Source of the DNA: Microglena sp. YARC
Taxonomy: Eukaryota; Chlorophyta; Chlorophyceae; Chlamydomonadales; Chlamydomonadaceae
Reading direction: 5' to 3'
NCBI GenBank assembly: GCA_022414725.1
Contig: CM039464.1
Coordinates: 36,794,641 to 36,858,640 of the forward strand
DNA: 64,000 nt
The position numbers and the translations under genes were made by a program. The notes under the pieces were generated by a model that saw only the letters and a program-made list of their open reading frames with translations, was not told where the DNA came from and ran no database searches. The first letter of the stretch is position 1. Every line of letters starts with the position of its first letter. Shown here piece after piece: positions 21,862 through 36,093 of this stretch.

Positions 21862-22861
21862 NNNNNNNNNNNNNNNNNNNNNNNNNNNNNNNNNNNNNNN
21901 NNNNNNNNNNNNNNNNNNNNNNNNNNNNNNNNNNNNNNNNNNNNNNNNNNNNNNNNNNNNNNNNNNNNNNNNNNNNNNNNNNNNNNNNNNNNNNNNNNNN
22001 NNNNNNNNNNNNNNNNNNNNNNNNNNNNNNNNNNNNNNNNNNNNNNNNNNNNNNNNNNNNNNNNNNNNNNNNNNNNNNNNNNNNNNNNNNNNNNNNNNNN
22101 NNNNNNNNNNNNNNNNNNNNNNNNNNNNNNNNNNNNNNNNNNNNNNNNNNNNNNNNNNNNNNNNNNNNNNNNNNNNNNNNNNNNNNNNNNNNNNNNNNNN
22201 NNNNNNNNNNNNNNNNNNNNNNNNNNNNNNNNNNNNNNNNNNNNNNNNNNNNNNNNNNNNNNNNNNNNNNNNNNNNNNNNNNNNNNNNNNNNNNNNNNNN
22301 NNNNNNNNNNNNNNNNNNNNNNNNNNNNNNNNNNNNNNNNNNNNNNNNNNNNNNNNNNNNNNNNNNNNNNNNNNNNNNNNNNNNNNNNNNNNNNNNNNNN
22401 NNNNNNNNNNNNNNNNNNNNNNNNNNNNNNNNNNNNNNNNNNNNNNNNNNNNNNNNNNNNNNNNNNNNNNNNNNNNNNNNNNNNNNNNNNNNNNNNNNNN
22501 NNNNNNNNNNNNNNNNNNNNNNNNNNNNNNNNNNNNNNNNNNNNNNNNNNNNNNNNNNNNNNNNNNNNNNNNNNNNNNNNNNNNNNNNNNNNNNNNNNNN
22601 NNNNNNNNNNNNNNNNNNNNNNNNNNNNNNNNNNNNNNNNNNNNNNNNNNNNNNNNNNNNNNNNNNNNNNNNNNNNNNNNNNNNNNNNNNNNNNNNNNNN
22701 NNNNNNNNNNNNNNNNNNNNNNNNNNNNNNNNNNNNNNNNNNNNNNNNNNNNNNNNNNNNNNNNNNNNNNNNNNNNNNNNNNNNNNNNNNNNNNNNNNNN
22801 NNNNNNNNNNNNNNNNNNNNNNNNNNNNNNNNNNNNNNNNNNNNNNNNNNNNNNNNNNNNN
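21862..22861. other. Assembly gap of exactly 1,000 N
   Basis: A round-number N run, so the true size is unknown. Frames reported across it have no meaning. Confidence 0.99.
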
Positions 22862-22939
22862 GATACGAAATGATTGTGGGAATTGAGGCCTTCACGCTCC
22901 TGTGTTCTCCCCCTCACTAAGGCTCCAATAGAACTTCCC

Positions 22940-25900
22940 ACGTTTCTCATCCATATTCTGAATGGATTAATTTTCATCTAATGTACTGAGTGTACCCAAG
23001 CCCTAGACGACTAAAATTAGGTGCCTATGACGTAGTAGACTTATTTGGAGGCGAGCAAGCTCCACGGCATAGTCATCCTACATGTGTAAATGCAAGATTG
23101 ATGTAAGTCAGGAGGGATTGATGGTGAAGCTTGGGTGAATTAAAGGGGAGGATCTATCCTCTACACTTCTCCAAAAATCACAGTGCAGCTTCTCTCATCC
23201 AATTCTGATGATTTTCAATCTGGCCAAAGCCGGAGAGGACTAGGTCTTCGCATCAGATGACGGTAGTGTAGGAGGGCGCAGCACGGCCAGTCCTACATGC
23301 AACAAAATTGATGAAGTCCAGAAGTGGATGGGAGTGGGTGATATGGATTCCCCTACACTTTCAAATCACAGTGCAGCTTCTCCCATCCGAGGAGGGACGT
23401 TGATTTTCGAGGGCAGTAAAGGATGTGTGTTTAGAGTGTCCTGACGGTAGGGGCGTCAAGCATAAGGCCCAGTCCTAGGCGATGTAATGAGGGTTGGTCA
23501 ATGAGAGAGCTCAAGGGAGAGAATTTGGTGGAGTCTTAGAGTTGGCCTAGATCTATGTGTGTGCCAGGTACTCAAACTTTCAAAAAATCACTGTGCAGCT
23601 TCTCCATCCAATTCTGATGATTTTCATTTTGGCCAAAGCTATGGCTATGTGCCATGACGGTAGGGGCGCAAGCCGGCCAGTCCTAACCATGCAACAAAAT
23701 TGGAATGACAAGTCAGAAGTTGGATGGGAGTGGGTGATAATGGATTCTCTACACTTTCAAAAATCAAGTGCAGCTTCCTCATCATCCAATTCTGAATGAT
23801 TTTCATTTTGGCCAAATCCTAGTTCTATGTGCCATGACGGTAGGGGTTGCAAGCACGGCCAGTCCTACATGCAACAAATTGATGAAGTCAGAAGTGGAAT
23901 GGGAGTGGGTGATATGGATTCTCTTACACTTTCAAAATCACAGTGCAGCTTCTCTCATCCAATTCTGATGATTTTCATTCTGGCCAAAGCCTAGGCTATG
24001 TGCCATGACGGTAGGGGCGCAAGCACGGCCAGTCCTACATGCAATAAAATTGATGAAGTCAGAAGTGGATGGGAGTGGGTGATATGGATTCCTAAACTTT
24101 CAAAATCACAGTGCAGCTTCTCTCTCATCCAATTCTGATGATTTTCTTTTTGGCCAAAGCCTGGCTAATGTGCCATGACGGTAGGGGCCGCAAGCAGATG
24201 GCCAGTCCTACATGCAACAAAATTGATGAAGTCAGAAGTGGATGGGAGTGGGTGATATGGATCCCCTAAACTTTCAAAATCACAGTGCAGCTTCTCCCAT
24301 CCAATTCTGATGATTTTCATTCTGGCCAAAGCCAAGGCCATGTGCCATGACGTGAGTGGGCGCAGCCGCGCCAGTCTACATTGCAAACAAATGATGAAGT
24401 CAGAAGTGGATGGGATGGTGATATGGATTCTCTACACTTTCACAAATCCACAGTGCAGCTTCTCTCATCCAATTCTGATGATTTTTTCATTCTGGCCAAA
24501 AGCCCTAGACTATGTGCCATGACGGTAGGGGCGCAAGCGCCGGCCGTCCTTACATGCAACAAATTGATTGGAAGTCAGAAGTGGAATGGTGAGTGCGGTG
24601 ATATGGATCCCTAAACTTTCCAAAATCAACAGTGGCAGCTTCTCCCATCCATTCTGCATGATTTTCATTCTGCGCCCAAAGCAAGGGCCATGTGCCATGA
24701 CGGTAGGGGCGCAAGCCCGGCCAGTGCCTACATGCAACAAGATTGATGAAGTCAGAAGTGGATGGAGTGGGTGATATGGATTCTCTACACTTTCAAATCA
24801 CAGGCACTTCTTCATCCATTTCTGATGATTTTCATTCTGGCCAAAGCCTAGGCGCTATGTGCACATATAGAGGCGCGCAAGCATGGCAGTCCTACATGCA
24901 AACAAATTATGAAGTCAAGAAAGTGTTGGGAGTGGTGATGCCCTTACACTTTCAATGCACAGTGCAGCTTCTCTCAATCCAATTCTGATGATTTTCATTC
25001 TGGCCAAAGCCTAGGCTATGTGCCATGACGTAGGGGCGCAAAAGCCCGGCCAGTCCCTACATGCCCAAATAAAAATTGATTTGAAGTCAGAAGTGGATGG
25101 GAGTGTGGTGATATGGATTCCCTACACTTTTCAAATCACAGTGCCAGCTTCTCTCATCCAATTCTGATGATTTTTTTTGGCCAAAGCCTTAGGCTATGTG
25201 CCATGACGGTAGGGGCGCAAAGCCCGGCAAGTGCCTACATGCAACCAAAAGAGATTGATGAAGTCAGAAGTGGATGGGAGTGGGTGATATGGATCCCCTA
25301 CACTTTCAAAATCACAGTGCAGCTTCTCTCCCATCCAATTCTATGATTTTCATTCTGGCCAAAAGCCAAGGCCATGTGCCATGACGGTAGGGCCAACCCG
25401 GCCAGTCCTACATGCACCAAACTGGAAGTAGAAGTGGATGGGAGTGGGTGATATGGATTCTCTACACTTTTCAAAATCACCAGGCAGCTCTCTCATGCCA
25501 ATTCTTGATGATTTTCATTCTGCCAAAAAAGCCTAGACTATGTGCAGACGAGGGGCGCAAAGCCCGGCCGTCCTACATGCAACAAAATCTTGATGAAGTC
25601 AGAAGTGGATGGGAGTGGCCCAGTGATAGGATCCTTACCTAACTTTCAAAATCAGCACCAGTGCAGCTTCCTCCCATCCAAGCATTCTGATGATTTTCAT
25701 TCTGGCCAAAGCAAGGCTATGTGCCATGACGGTAGGGGGCGCAAGCCCGGCCAGTCCTACCTAATGCAAACAAAATTGATGAAGTCAGAAGTGGATGGAG
25801 TGGGTGATATTGGATCTCTACACTTTCAAAAATCACAGTGCACAGCTTCTCCCCATCCAATTCTTGATGATTTTCATTCTGGCCAAAGCCTAGGCTATGT

Positions 25901-28900
25901 GCCATGACGGTAGGGGCGCAAAGCAAACAAATTGATGATGAAGTCAGAGATTGATTGAGTGTCTGGATCGGGAGTGGGTGATTGATTGGATTCTCTAAAC
26001 TTTCAAAATCACAGTGCAGCTTCTCCCCATCCAATTTCTGATGATAGGGGCGCAAAGCCCGGCCAGTTCCTATGCATAAAATTGATTGAAGTCATTGGGA
26101 ATGGGTGATATGGATTCTACACTTTCAAAAATCACAGGCCATCCAATTCTGATGATTTTCTTTTTGCCAAAGCCATGGGCGCAAGCACGCCAAGTCCTAC
26201 ATGCTAAAAATTGAGAGTCAGAAGTAGGTTGGGAGTGGGTGAATATGGATCCCTATTTCAAAATCACAGACTTCTCTCATCCAATTCTTGGTAGGGGCGC
26301 AAGCCCCCAGTATGGCAGTCCCTACATGCAACAAAATTGATGAAGTCAGTAAGTGGATGGGAGTGGGTGATATGGATTCTCTACACTTTCAAAATCACAG
26401 TGCAGCTTCTCTCATCCAATTCTGATGATTTTCATTCTGGCCAAAGCCTAGGCTATGTGCCATGACGGTAGGGGCGCAAGCATGGCCAGTCCTACATGCA
26501 ATAAAATTGATGAAGTCAGAAGTGGATGGGAGTGGGTGATATGGATTCCCTACACTTTCAAAATCACAGTGCAGCTTCTCTCATCCAATTCTGATGATTT
26601 TTTTTTGGCCAAAGCCTAGGCTATGTGCCATGACGGTAGGGGCGCAAGCACGGCCAGTCCTACATGCAATAAAATTGATGAAGTCAGAAGTGGATGGGAG
26701 TGGGTGATATGGATTCCCTACACTTTCAAAATCACAGTGCAGCTTCTCTCATCCAATTCTGATGATTTTCTTTTTGCCAAAGCCCTAGGCTATGTGCCAT
26801 GACGGTAGGGGCGCAAGCACGGCCGTCCTACATGCAATAAAATTGATGAAAGTCAGAAGTGGATGGGAGTGGGTGATATGGATTCCCTACACTTTCAAAA
26901 TCACAGTGCAGCTTCTCTCCATCCAATTCTGATGATTTTCATTTCTGGCCAAAGCCTAGGCTATGTGCCATGACGGTAGGGGCGCAAGCCCGGCCAGTCC
27001 TACATGCAACAAAATTGATGAAGTCAGAAGTGGATGGGAGTGGGTGATATGGATTCCCCTACACTTTCAAAATCACAGTGCAGCTTCTCCATCCAATTCT
27101 GATGATTTTCATTCTGGCCAAAGCCTAGGCTATGTGCCATGACGGTAGGGGCGCAAGCCGGCCAGTCCTACATGCAATAAAATTGATGAAGTCAGAAGTG
27201 GATGGGAGTGGGTGATATGGATTCTCCTACACTTTCAAAAATCACAGTGCAGCTTCTCTCATCCAATTCTGATGATTTTCATTTTGGCCAAAGCCTAGGC
27301 TATGTGCCATGACGGTAGGGGCGCAAGCACGGCCAGTCCTACATGCAACAAAATTGATGAAGTCAGAAGTGGATGGGAGTGGGTGATATGGATTCCCTAA
27401 ACTTTCAAAATCACAGTGCAGCTTCTCTCATCCAATTCTGATGATTTTCATTCTGGCCAAAGCCTAGGCTATGTGCCATGACGGTAGGGGCGCAAGCACG
27501 GCCAGTCCTACATGCAACAAAATTGATGAAGTCAGAAGTGGATGGGAGTGGGTGATATGGATTCCCTAAACTTTCAAAATCACAGTGCAGCTTCTCTCAT
27601 CCAATTCTGATGATTTTCATTCTGGCCAAAGCCTAGGCTATGTGCCATGACGGTAGGGGCGCAAGCACGGCCAGTCCTACATGCAACAAAATTGATGAAG
27701 TCAGAAGTGGATGGGAGTGGGTGATATGGATTCCCTACACTTTCAAAATCACAGTGCAGCTTCTCTCATCCAATTCTGATGATTTTCATTCTGGCCAAAG
27801 CCTAGGCTATGTGCCATGACGGTAGGGGCGCAAGCATGGCCAGTCCTACATGCAACAAAATTGATGAAGTCAGAAGTGGATGGGAGTGGGTGATATGGAT
27901 TCCCTACACTTTCAAAATCACAGTGCAGCTTCTCTCATCCAATTCTGATGATTTTCATTCTGGCCAAAGCCTAGGCTATGTGCCATGACGGTAGGGGCGC
28001 AAGCACGGCCAGTCCTACATGCAACAAAATTGATGAAGTCAGAAGTGGATGGAGTGGGTGATATGGATTCTCTACACTTTCAAAATCACAGTGCAGCTTC
28101 TCTCATCCAATTCTGATGATTTTCATTCTGGCCAAAGCCTAGGCTATGTGCCATGACGGTAGGGGCGCAAGCACGGCCAGTCCTACATGCAACAAAATTG
28201 ATGAAGTCAGAAGTGGATGGGAGTGGGTGATATGGATTCTCTACACTTTCAAAATCACAGTGCAGCTTCTCTCATCCAATTCTGATGATTTTCATTCTGG
28301 CCAAAGCCTAGGCTATGTGCCATGACGGTAGGGGCGCAAGCCGGCCAGTCCTACATGCAACAAAATTGATGAAGTCAGAAGTGGATGGGAGTGGGTGATA
28401 TGGATTCTCTACACTTTCAAAATCACAGTGCAGCTTCTCTCATCCAATTCTGATGATTTTCATTCTGGCCAAAGCCTAGGCTATGTGCCATGACGGTAGG
28501 GGCGCAAGCCCGGCCAGTCCTACATGCAACAAAATTGATGAAGTCAGAAGTGGATGGGAGTGGGTGATATGGATTCTCTACACTTTCAAAATCACAGTGC
28601 AGCTTCTCTCATCCAATTCTGATGATTTTCATTCTGGCCAAAGCCTAGGCTATGTGCCATGACGGTAGGGGCGCAAGCCCGGCCAGTCCTACATGCAACA
28701 AAATTGATGAAGTCAGAAGTGGATGGGAGTGGGTGATATGGATTCTCTACACTTTCAAAATCACAGTGCAGCTTCTCTCATCCAATTCTGATGATTTTCA
28801 TTCTGGCCAAAGCCTAGGCTATGTGCCATGACGGTAGGGGCGCAAGCACGGCCAGTCCTACATGCAACAAAATTGATGAAGTCAGAAGTGGATGGGAGTG

Positions 28901-31900
28901 GGTGATATGGATTCTCTACACTTTCAAAATCACAGTGCAGCTTCTCTCATCCAATTCTGATGATTTTCATTCTGGCCAAAGCCTAGGCTATGTGCCATGA
29001 CGGTAGGGGCGCAAGCACGGCCAGTCCTACATGCAATAAAATTGATGAAGTCAGAAGTGGATGGGAGTGGGTGATATGGATTCCCTACACTTTCAAAATC
29101 ACAGTGCAGCTCCTCTCATCCAATTCTGATGATTTTCATTTTGGCCAAAGCCTAGGCTATGTGCCATGACGGTAGGGGCGCAAGCCCGGCCAGTCCTACA
29201 TGCAACAAAATTGATGAAGTCAGAAGTGGATGGGAGTGGGTGATATGGATTCTCTACACTTTCAAAATCACAGTGCAGCTTCTCTCATCCAATTCTGATG
29301 ATTTTCATTCTGGCCAAAGCCTAGGCTATGTGCCATGACGGTAGGGGCGCAAGCCCGGCCAGTCCTACATGCAACAAAATTGATGAAGTCAGAAGTGGAT
29401 GGGAGTGGGTGATATGGATTCTCTACACTTTCAAAATCGCAGTGCAGCTTCTCTCATCCAATTCTGATGTTTTTCATTCTGGCCAAAGCCTAGGCTATGT
29501 GCCATGACGGTAGGGGCGCAAGCCCGGCCAGTCCTACATGCAATAAAATTGATGAAGTCAGAAGTGGATGGGAGTGGGTGATATGGATTCCCTACACTTT
29601 CAAAATCACAGTGCAGCTTCTCTCATCCAATTCTGATGATTTTCATTTTGGCCAAAGCCTAGGCTATGTGCCATGACGGTAGGGGCGCAAGCCGGCCAGT
29701 CCTACATGCAACAAAATTGATGAAGTCAGAAGTGGATGGGAGTGGGTGATATGGATTCCCTACACTTTCAAAATCACAGTGCAGCTTCTCTCATCCAATT
29801 CTGATGATTTTCATTCTGGCCAAAGCCTAGGCTATGTGCCATGACGGTAGGGGCGCAAGCACGGCCAGTCCTACATGCAACAAAATTGATGAAGTCAGAA
29901 GTGGATGGGAGTGGGTGATATGGATTCTCTACACTTTCAAAATCACAGTGCAGCTTCTCTCATCCAATTCTGATGATTTTCATTCTGGCCAAAGCCTAGG
30001 CTATGTGCCATGACGGTAGGGGCGCAAGCCCGGCCAGTCCTACATGCAACAAAATTGATGAAGTCAGAAGTGGATGGGAGTGGGTGATATGGATTCTCTA
30101 CACTTTCAAAATCACAGTGCAGCTTCTCTCATCCAATTCTGATGATTTTCATTCTTGGCCAAAGCCTAGGCTATGTGCCATGACGGTAGGGGCGCAAGCA
30201 CGGCCAGTCCTACATGCAACAAAATTGATGAAGTCAGAAGTGGATGGGAGTGGGTGATATGGATTCCCTACACTTTCAAAATCACAGTGCAGCTTCTCTC
30301 ATCCAATTCTGATGATTTTCATTCTGGCCAAAGCCTAGGCTATGTGCCATGACGGTAGGGGCGCAAGCACGGCCAGTCCTACATGCAACAAAATTGATGA
30401 AGTCAGAAGTGGATGGGAGTGGGTGATATGGATTCTCTACACTTTCAAAATCACAGTGCAGCTTCTCTCATCCAATTCTGATGATTTTCATTCTGGCCAA
30501 AGCCTAGGCTATGTGCCATGACGGTAGGGGCGCAAGCACGGCCAGTCCTACATGCAACAAAATTGATGAAGTCAGAAGTGGATGGGAGTGGGTGATATGG
30601 ATTCTCTACACTTTCAAAATCACAGTGCAGCTTCTCTCATCCAATTCTGATGATTTTCATTCTGGCCAAAGCCTAGGCTATGTGCCATGACGGTAGGGGC
30701 GCAAGCACGGCCAGTCCTACATGCAACAAAATTGATGAAGTCAGAAGTGGATGGGAGTGGGTGATATGGATTCTCTACACTTTCAAAATCACAGTGCAGC
30801 TTCTCTCATCCAATTCTGATGATTTTCATTCTGGCCAAAGCCTAGGCTATGTGCCATGACGGTAGGGGCGCAAGCATGGCCAGTCCTACATGCAACAAAA
30901 TTGATGAAGTCAGAAGTGGATGGGAGTGGGTGATATGGATTCTCTACACTTTCAAAATCACAGTGCAGCTTCTCTCATCCAATTCTGATGATTTTCATTC
31001 TGGCCAAAGCCTAGGCTATGTGCCATGACGGTAGGGGCGCAAGCACGGCCAGTCCTACATGCAACAAAATTGATGAAGTCAGAAGTGGATGGGAGTGGGT
31101 GATATGGATTCTCTACACTTTCAAAATCACAGTGCAGCTTCTCTCATCCAATTCTGATGATTTTCATTCTGGCCAAAGCCTAGGCTATGTGCCATGACGG
31201 TAGGGGCGCAAGCATGGCCAGTCCTACATGCAACAAAATTGATGAAGTCAGAAGTGGATGGGAGTGGGTGATATGGATTCTCTACACTTTCAAAATCACA
31301 GTGCAGCTTCTCTCATCCAATTCTGATGATTTTCATTCTGGCCAAAGCCTAGGCTATGTGCCATGACGGTAGGGGCGCAAGCGGCCAGTCCTACATGCAA
31401 CAAAATTGATGAAGTCAGAAGTGGATGGGAGTGGGTGATATGGATTCTCTACACTTTCAAAATCACAGTGCAGCTTCTCTCATCCAATTCTGATGATTTT
31501 CATTCTGGCCAAAGCCTAGGCTATGTGCCATGACGGTAGGGGCGCAAGCCCGGCCAGTCCTACATGCAACAAAATTGATGAAGTCAGAAGTGGATGGGAG
31601 TGGGTGATATGGATTCTCTACACTTTCAAAATCACAGTGCAGCTTCTCTCATCCAATTCTGATGATTTTCATTCTGGCCAAAGCCTAGGCTATGTGCCAT
31701 GACGGTAGGGGCGCAAGCCCGGCCAGTCCTACATGCAACAAAATTGATGAAGTCAGAAGTGGATGGGAGTGGGTGATATGGATTCTCTACACTTTCAAAA
31801 TCACAGTGCAGCTTCTCTCATCCAATTCTGATGATTTTCATTCTGGCCAAAGCCTAGGCTATGTGCCATGACGGTAGGGCGCAAGCATGGCCAGTCCTAC

Positions 31901-34900
31901 ATGCAACAAAATTGATGAAGTCAGAAGTGGATGGGAGTGGGTGATATGGATTCTCTACACTTTCAAAATCACAGTGCAGCTTCTCTCATCCAATTCTGAT
32001 GATTTTCATTCTGGCCAAAGCCTAGGCTATGTGCCATGACGGTAGGGGCGCAAGCATGGCCAGTCCTACATGCAACAAAATTGATGAAGTCAGAAGTGGA
32101 TGGGAGTGGGTGATATGGATTCTCTACACTTTCAAAATCACAGTGCAGCTTCTCTCATCCAATTCTGATGATTTTCATTCTGGCCAAAGCCTAGGCTATG
32201 TGCCATGACGGTAGGGGCGCAAGCCCGGCCAGTCCTACATGCAACAAAATTGATGAAGTCAGAAGTGGATGGGAGTGGGTGATATGGATTCTCTACACTT
32301 TCAAAATCACAGTGCAGCTTCTCTCATCCAATTCTGATGATTTTCATTTGGCCAAAGCCTAGGCTATGTGCCATGACGGTAGGGGCGCAAGCCCGGCCAG
32401 TCCTACATGCAACAAAATTGATGAAGTCAGAAGTGGATGGGAGTGGGTGATATGGATTCTCTACACTTTCAAAATCACAGTGCAGCTTCTCTCATCCAAT
32501 TCTGATGATTTTCATTCTGGCCAAAGCCTAGGCTATGTGCCATGACGGTAGGGGCGCAAGCACCGGCCAGTCCTACATGCAACAAAATTGATGAAGTCAG
32601 AAGTGGATGGGAGTGGGTGATATGGATTCTCTACACTTTCAAAATCACAGTGCAGCTTCTCTCATCCAATTCTGATGATTTTCATTCTGGCCAAAGCCTA
32701 GGCTATGTGCCATGACGGTAGGGGCGCAAGCCGGCCAGTCCTACATGCAACAAAATTGATGAAGTCAGAAGTGGATGGGAGTGGGTGATATGGATTCTCT
32801 ACACTTTCAAAATCACAGTGCAGCTTCTCTCATCCAATTCTGATGATTTTCATTCTGGCCAAAGCCTAGGCTATGTGCCATGACGGTAGGGGCGCAAGCC
32901 CGGCCAGTCCTACATGCAACAAAATTGATGAAGTCAGAAGTGGATGGGAGTGGGTGATATGGATTCTCTACACTTTCAAAATCACAGTGCAGCTTCTCTC
33001 ATCCAATTCTGATGATTTTCATTCTGGCCAAAGCCTAGGCTATGTGCCATGACGGTAGGGGCGCAAGCCCGGCCAGTCCTACATGCAACAAAATTGATGA
33101 AGTCAGAAGTGGATGGGAGTGGGTGATATGGATTCTCTACACTTTCAAAATCACAGTGCAGCTTCTCTCATCCAATTCTGATGATTTTCATTCTGGCCAA
33201 AGCCTAGGCTATGTGCCATGACGGTAGGGGCGCAAGCCGGCCAGTCCTACATGCAACAAAATTGATGAAGTCAGAAGTGGATGGGAGTGGGTGATATGGA
33301 TTCTCTACACTTTCAAAATCACAGTGCAGCTTCTCTCATCCAATTCTGATGATTTTCATTCTGGCCAAAGCCTAGGCTATGTGCCATGACGGTAGGGGCG
33401 CAAGCACGGCCAGTCCTACATGCAACAAAATTGATGAAGTCAGAAGTGGATGGGAGTGGGTGATATGGATTCTCTACACTTTCAAAATCACAGTGCAGCT
33501 TCTCTCATCCAATTCTGATGATTTTCATTCTGGCCAAAGCCTAGGCTATGTGCCATGACGGTAGGGGCGCAAGCACGGCCAGTCCTACATGCAACAAAAT
33601 TGATGAAGTCAGAAGTGGATGGGAGTGGGTGATATGGATTCTCTACACTTTCAAAATCACAGTGCAGCTTCTCTCATCCAATTCTGATGATTTTCATTCT
33701 GGCCAAAGCCTAGGCTATGTGCCATGACGGTAGGGGCGCAAGCACGGCCAGTCCTACATGCAACAAAATTGATGAAGTCAGAAGTGGATGGGAGTGGGTG
33801 ATATGGATTCTCTACACTTTCAAAATCACAGTGCAGCTTCTCTCATCCAATTCTGATGATTTTCATTCTGGCCAAAGCCTAGGCTATGTGCCATGACGGT
33901 AGGGGCGCAAGCCCGGCCAGTCCTACATGCAACAAAATTGATGAAGTCAGAAGTGGATGGGAGTGGGTGATATGGATTCTCTACACTTTCAAAATCACAG
34001 TGCAGCTTCTCTCATCCAATTCTGATGATTTTCATTCTGGCCAAAGCCTAGGCTATGTGCCATGACGGTAGGGGCGCAAGCCCGGCCAGTCCTACATGCA
34101 ACAAAATTGATGAAGTCAGAAGTGGATGGGAGTGGGTGATATGGATTCTCTACACTTTCAAAATCACAGTGCAGCTTCTCTCATCCAATTCTGATGATTT
34201 TCATTCTGGCCAAAGCCTAGGCTATGTGCCATGACGGTAGGGCGCAAGCCCGGCCAGTCCTACATGCAACAAAATTGATGAAGTCAGAAGTGGATGGGAG
34301 TGGGTGATATGGATTCTCTACACTTTCAAAATCACAGTGCAGCTTCTCTCATCCAATTCTGATGATTTTCATTCTGGCCAAAGCCTAGGCTATGTGCCAT
34401 GACGGTAGGGGCGCAAGCCCGGCCAGTCCTACATGCAACAAAATTGATGAAGTCAGAAGTGGATGGGAGTGGGTGATATGGATTCTCTACACTTTCAAAA
34501 ATCACAGTGCAGCTTCTCTCATCCAATTCTGATGATTTTCATTCTGGCCAAAGCCTAGGCTATGTGCCATGACGGTAGGGGCGCAAGCCCGGCCAGTCCT
34601 ACATGCAACAAAATTGATGAAGTCAGAAGTGGATGGGAGTGGGTGATATGGATTCTCTACACTTTCAAAATCACAGTGCAGCTTCTCTCATCCAATTCTG
34701 ATGATTTTCATTCTGGCCAAAGCCTAGGCTATGTGCCATGACGGTAGGGGCGCAAGCCCGGCCAGTCCTACATGCAACAAAATTGATGAAGTCAGAAGTG
34801 GATGGGAGTGGGTGATATGGATTCTCTACACTTTCAAAATCACAGTGCAGCTTCTCTCATCCAATTCTGATGATTTTCATTCTGGCCAAAGCCTAGGCTA

Positions 34901-35942
34901 TGTGCCATGACGGTAGGGGCGCAAGACCGGCCAGTCCTACATGCAACAAAATTGATGAAGTCAGAAGTGGATGGACTCTACACTTTCAAAATCACAGTGC
35001 AGCTTCTCTCATCCAATTCTGATGATTTTCATTCTGGCCAAAGCCTAGGCTATGTGCCATGACGGTAGGGGCGCAAGCACGGCCAGTCCTACATGCAACA
35101 AAATTGATGAAGTCAGAAGTGGATGGGAGTGGTGATATGGATTCTCTACACTTTCAAAATCACAGTGCAGCTTCTCTCATCCAATTCTGATGATTTTCAT
35201 TCTGGCCAAAGCCTAGGCTATGTACCATGACGGTAGGGGCGCAAGCCCGGCCAGTCCTACATGCAACAAAATTGATGAAGTCAGAAGTGGATGGGAGTGA
35301 TATGGATTCTCTACACTTTAAAAATCATAGTGCAGCTTCTCTCATCCAATTCTGATGATTTTCATTCTGGCCAAAGCCTAGGCTATGTGCCATGACGGTA
35401 GGGGCGCAAGCACGGCCAGTCCTACATGCAACAAAATTGATGAAGTCAGAAGTGGATGGGAGTGGGTGATATGGATTCTCTACACTTTCAAAATCACAGT
35501 GCAGCTTCTCTCATCCAATTCTGATGATTTTCATTCTGGCCAAAGCCTAGGCTATGTGCCATGACGGTAGGGGCGCAAGCACGGCCAGTCCTACATGCAA
35601 CAAAATTGATGAAGTCAGAAGTGGATGGGAGTGGGTGATATGGATTCTCTACACTTTCAAAATCACAGTGCAGCTTCTCTCATCCAATTCTGATGATTTT
35701 CATTCTGGCCAAAGCCTAGGCTATGTACCATGACGGTAGGGGCGCAAGCCCGGCCAGTCCTACATGCAACAAAATTGATGAAGTCAGAAGTGGATGGGAG
35801 TGGGTGATATGGATTCTCTACACTTTCAAAATCACAGTGCAGCTTCTCCCATCCAATTCTGATGATTTTCACTCTGGCCAAAGCCTAGGCTATGTGCCAT
35901 GACAGTAGGGGCGCAAGCCCGGCCAGTCCTACATGCAACAAA
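22940..35942. repeat. 169-bp satellite array, roughly 75 copies
   Basis: The unit contains TTCTGATGATTTTCATTCTG, GGCCAAAGCCTAGGCTATGT, GCCATGACGGTAGGGGCGCA, then GATGAAGTCAGAAGTGGATG and CACTTTCAAAATCACAGTGC. The period measured between TGCAGCTTC sites is 169 bp in the clean part (for example 28429 to 28598). From the gap to about 26300 the units carry many random indels. From about 26400 to 35940 they are nearly identical, differing at a few positions (GC[A/C/T][C/-]GG, AATAAAATT/AACAAAATT, TTCCCTAC/TTCTCTAC). One unit near 34972 has lost about 18 bp. 169 is not a multiple of 3, and all frames are closed. Confidence 0.95.
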
Positions 35943-36093
35943 AACAGGAAAATAAATCATGCCTCCTCTCCCCCCTGAATTGGTGGGCATCATCCAAGAC
36001 AGTGGTCACAAATAAATTGACATTGCCATGGCCCATACTTACAATGTAGACAAGCACGTGTATATGTGTTTGTGTGCTTGTTTCCTTTAGTGC

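Noticed and set aside
21837..22977. Three ORFs of about 350 residues
   Set aside because: They consist almost entirely of N.
30003..30257. ORFs inside the satellite array (also 34332, 35663 and many at 23.5-26 kb)
   Set aside because: The 169-bp unit shifts frame each copy; the ORFs appear only where indels or variants remove stops.
22940..35942. Array considered as CRISPR
   Set aside because: Units are contiguous 169-bp repeats with no unique spacers, in a eukaryotic context.
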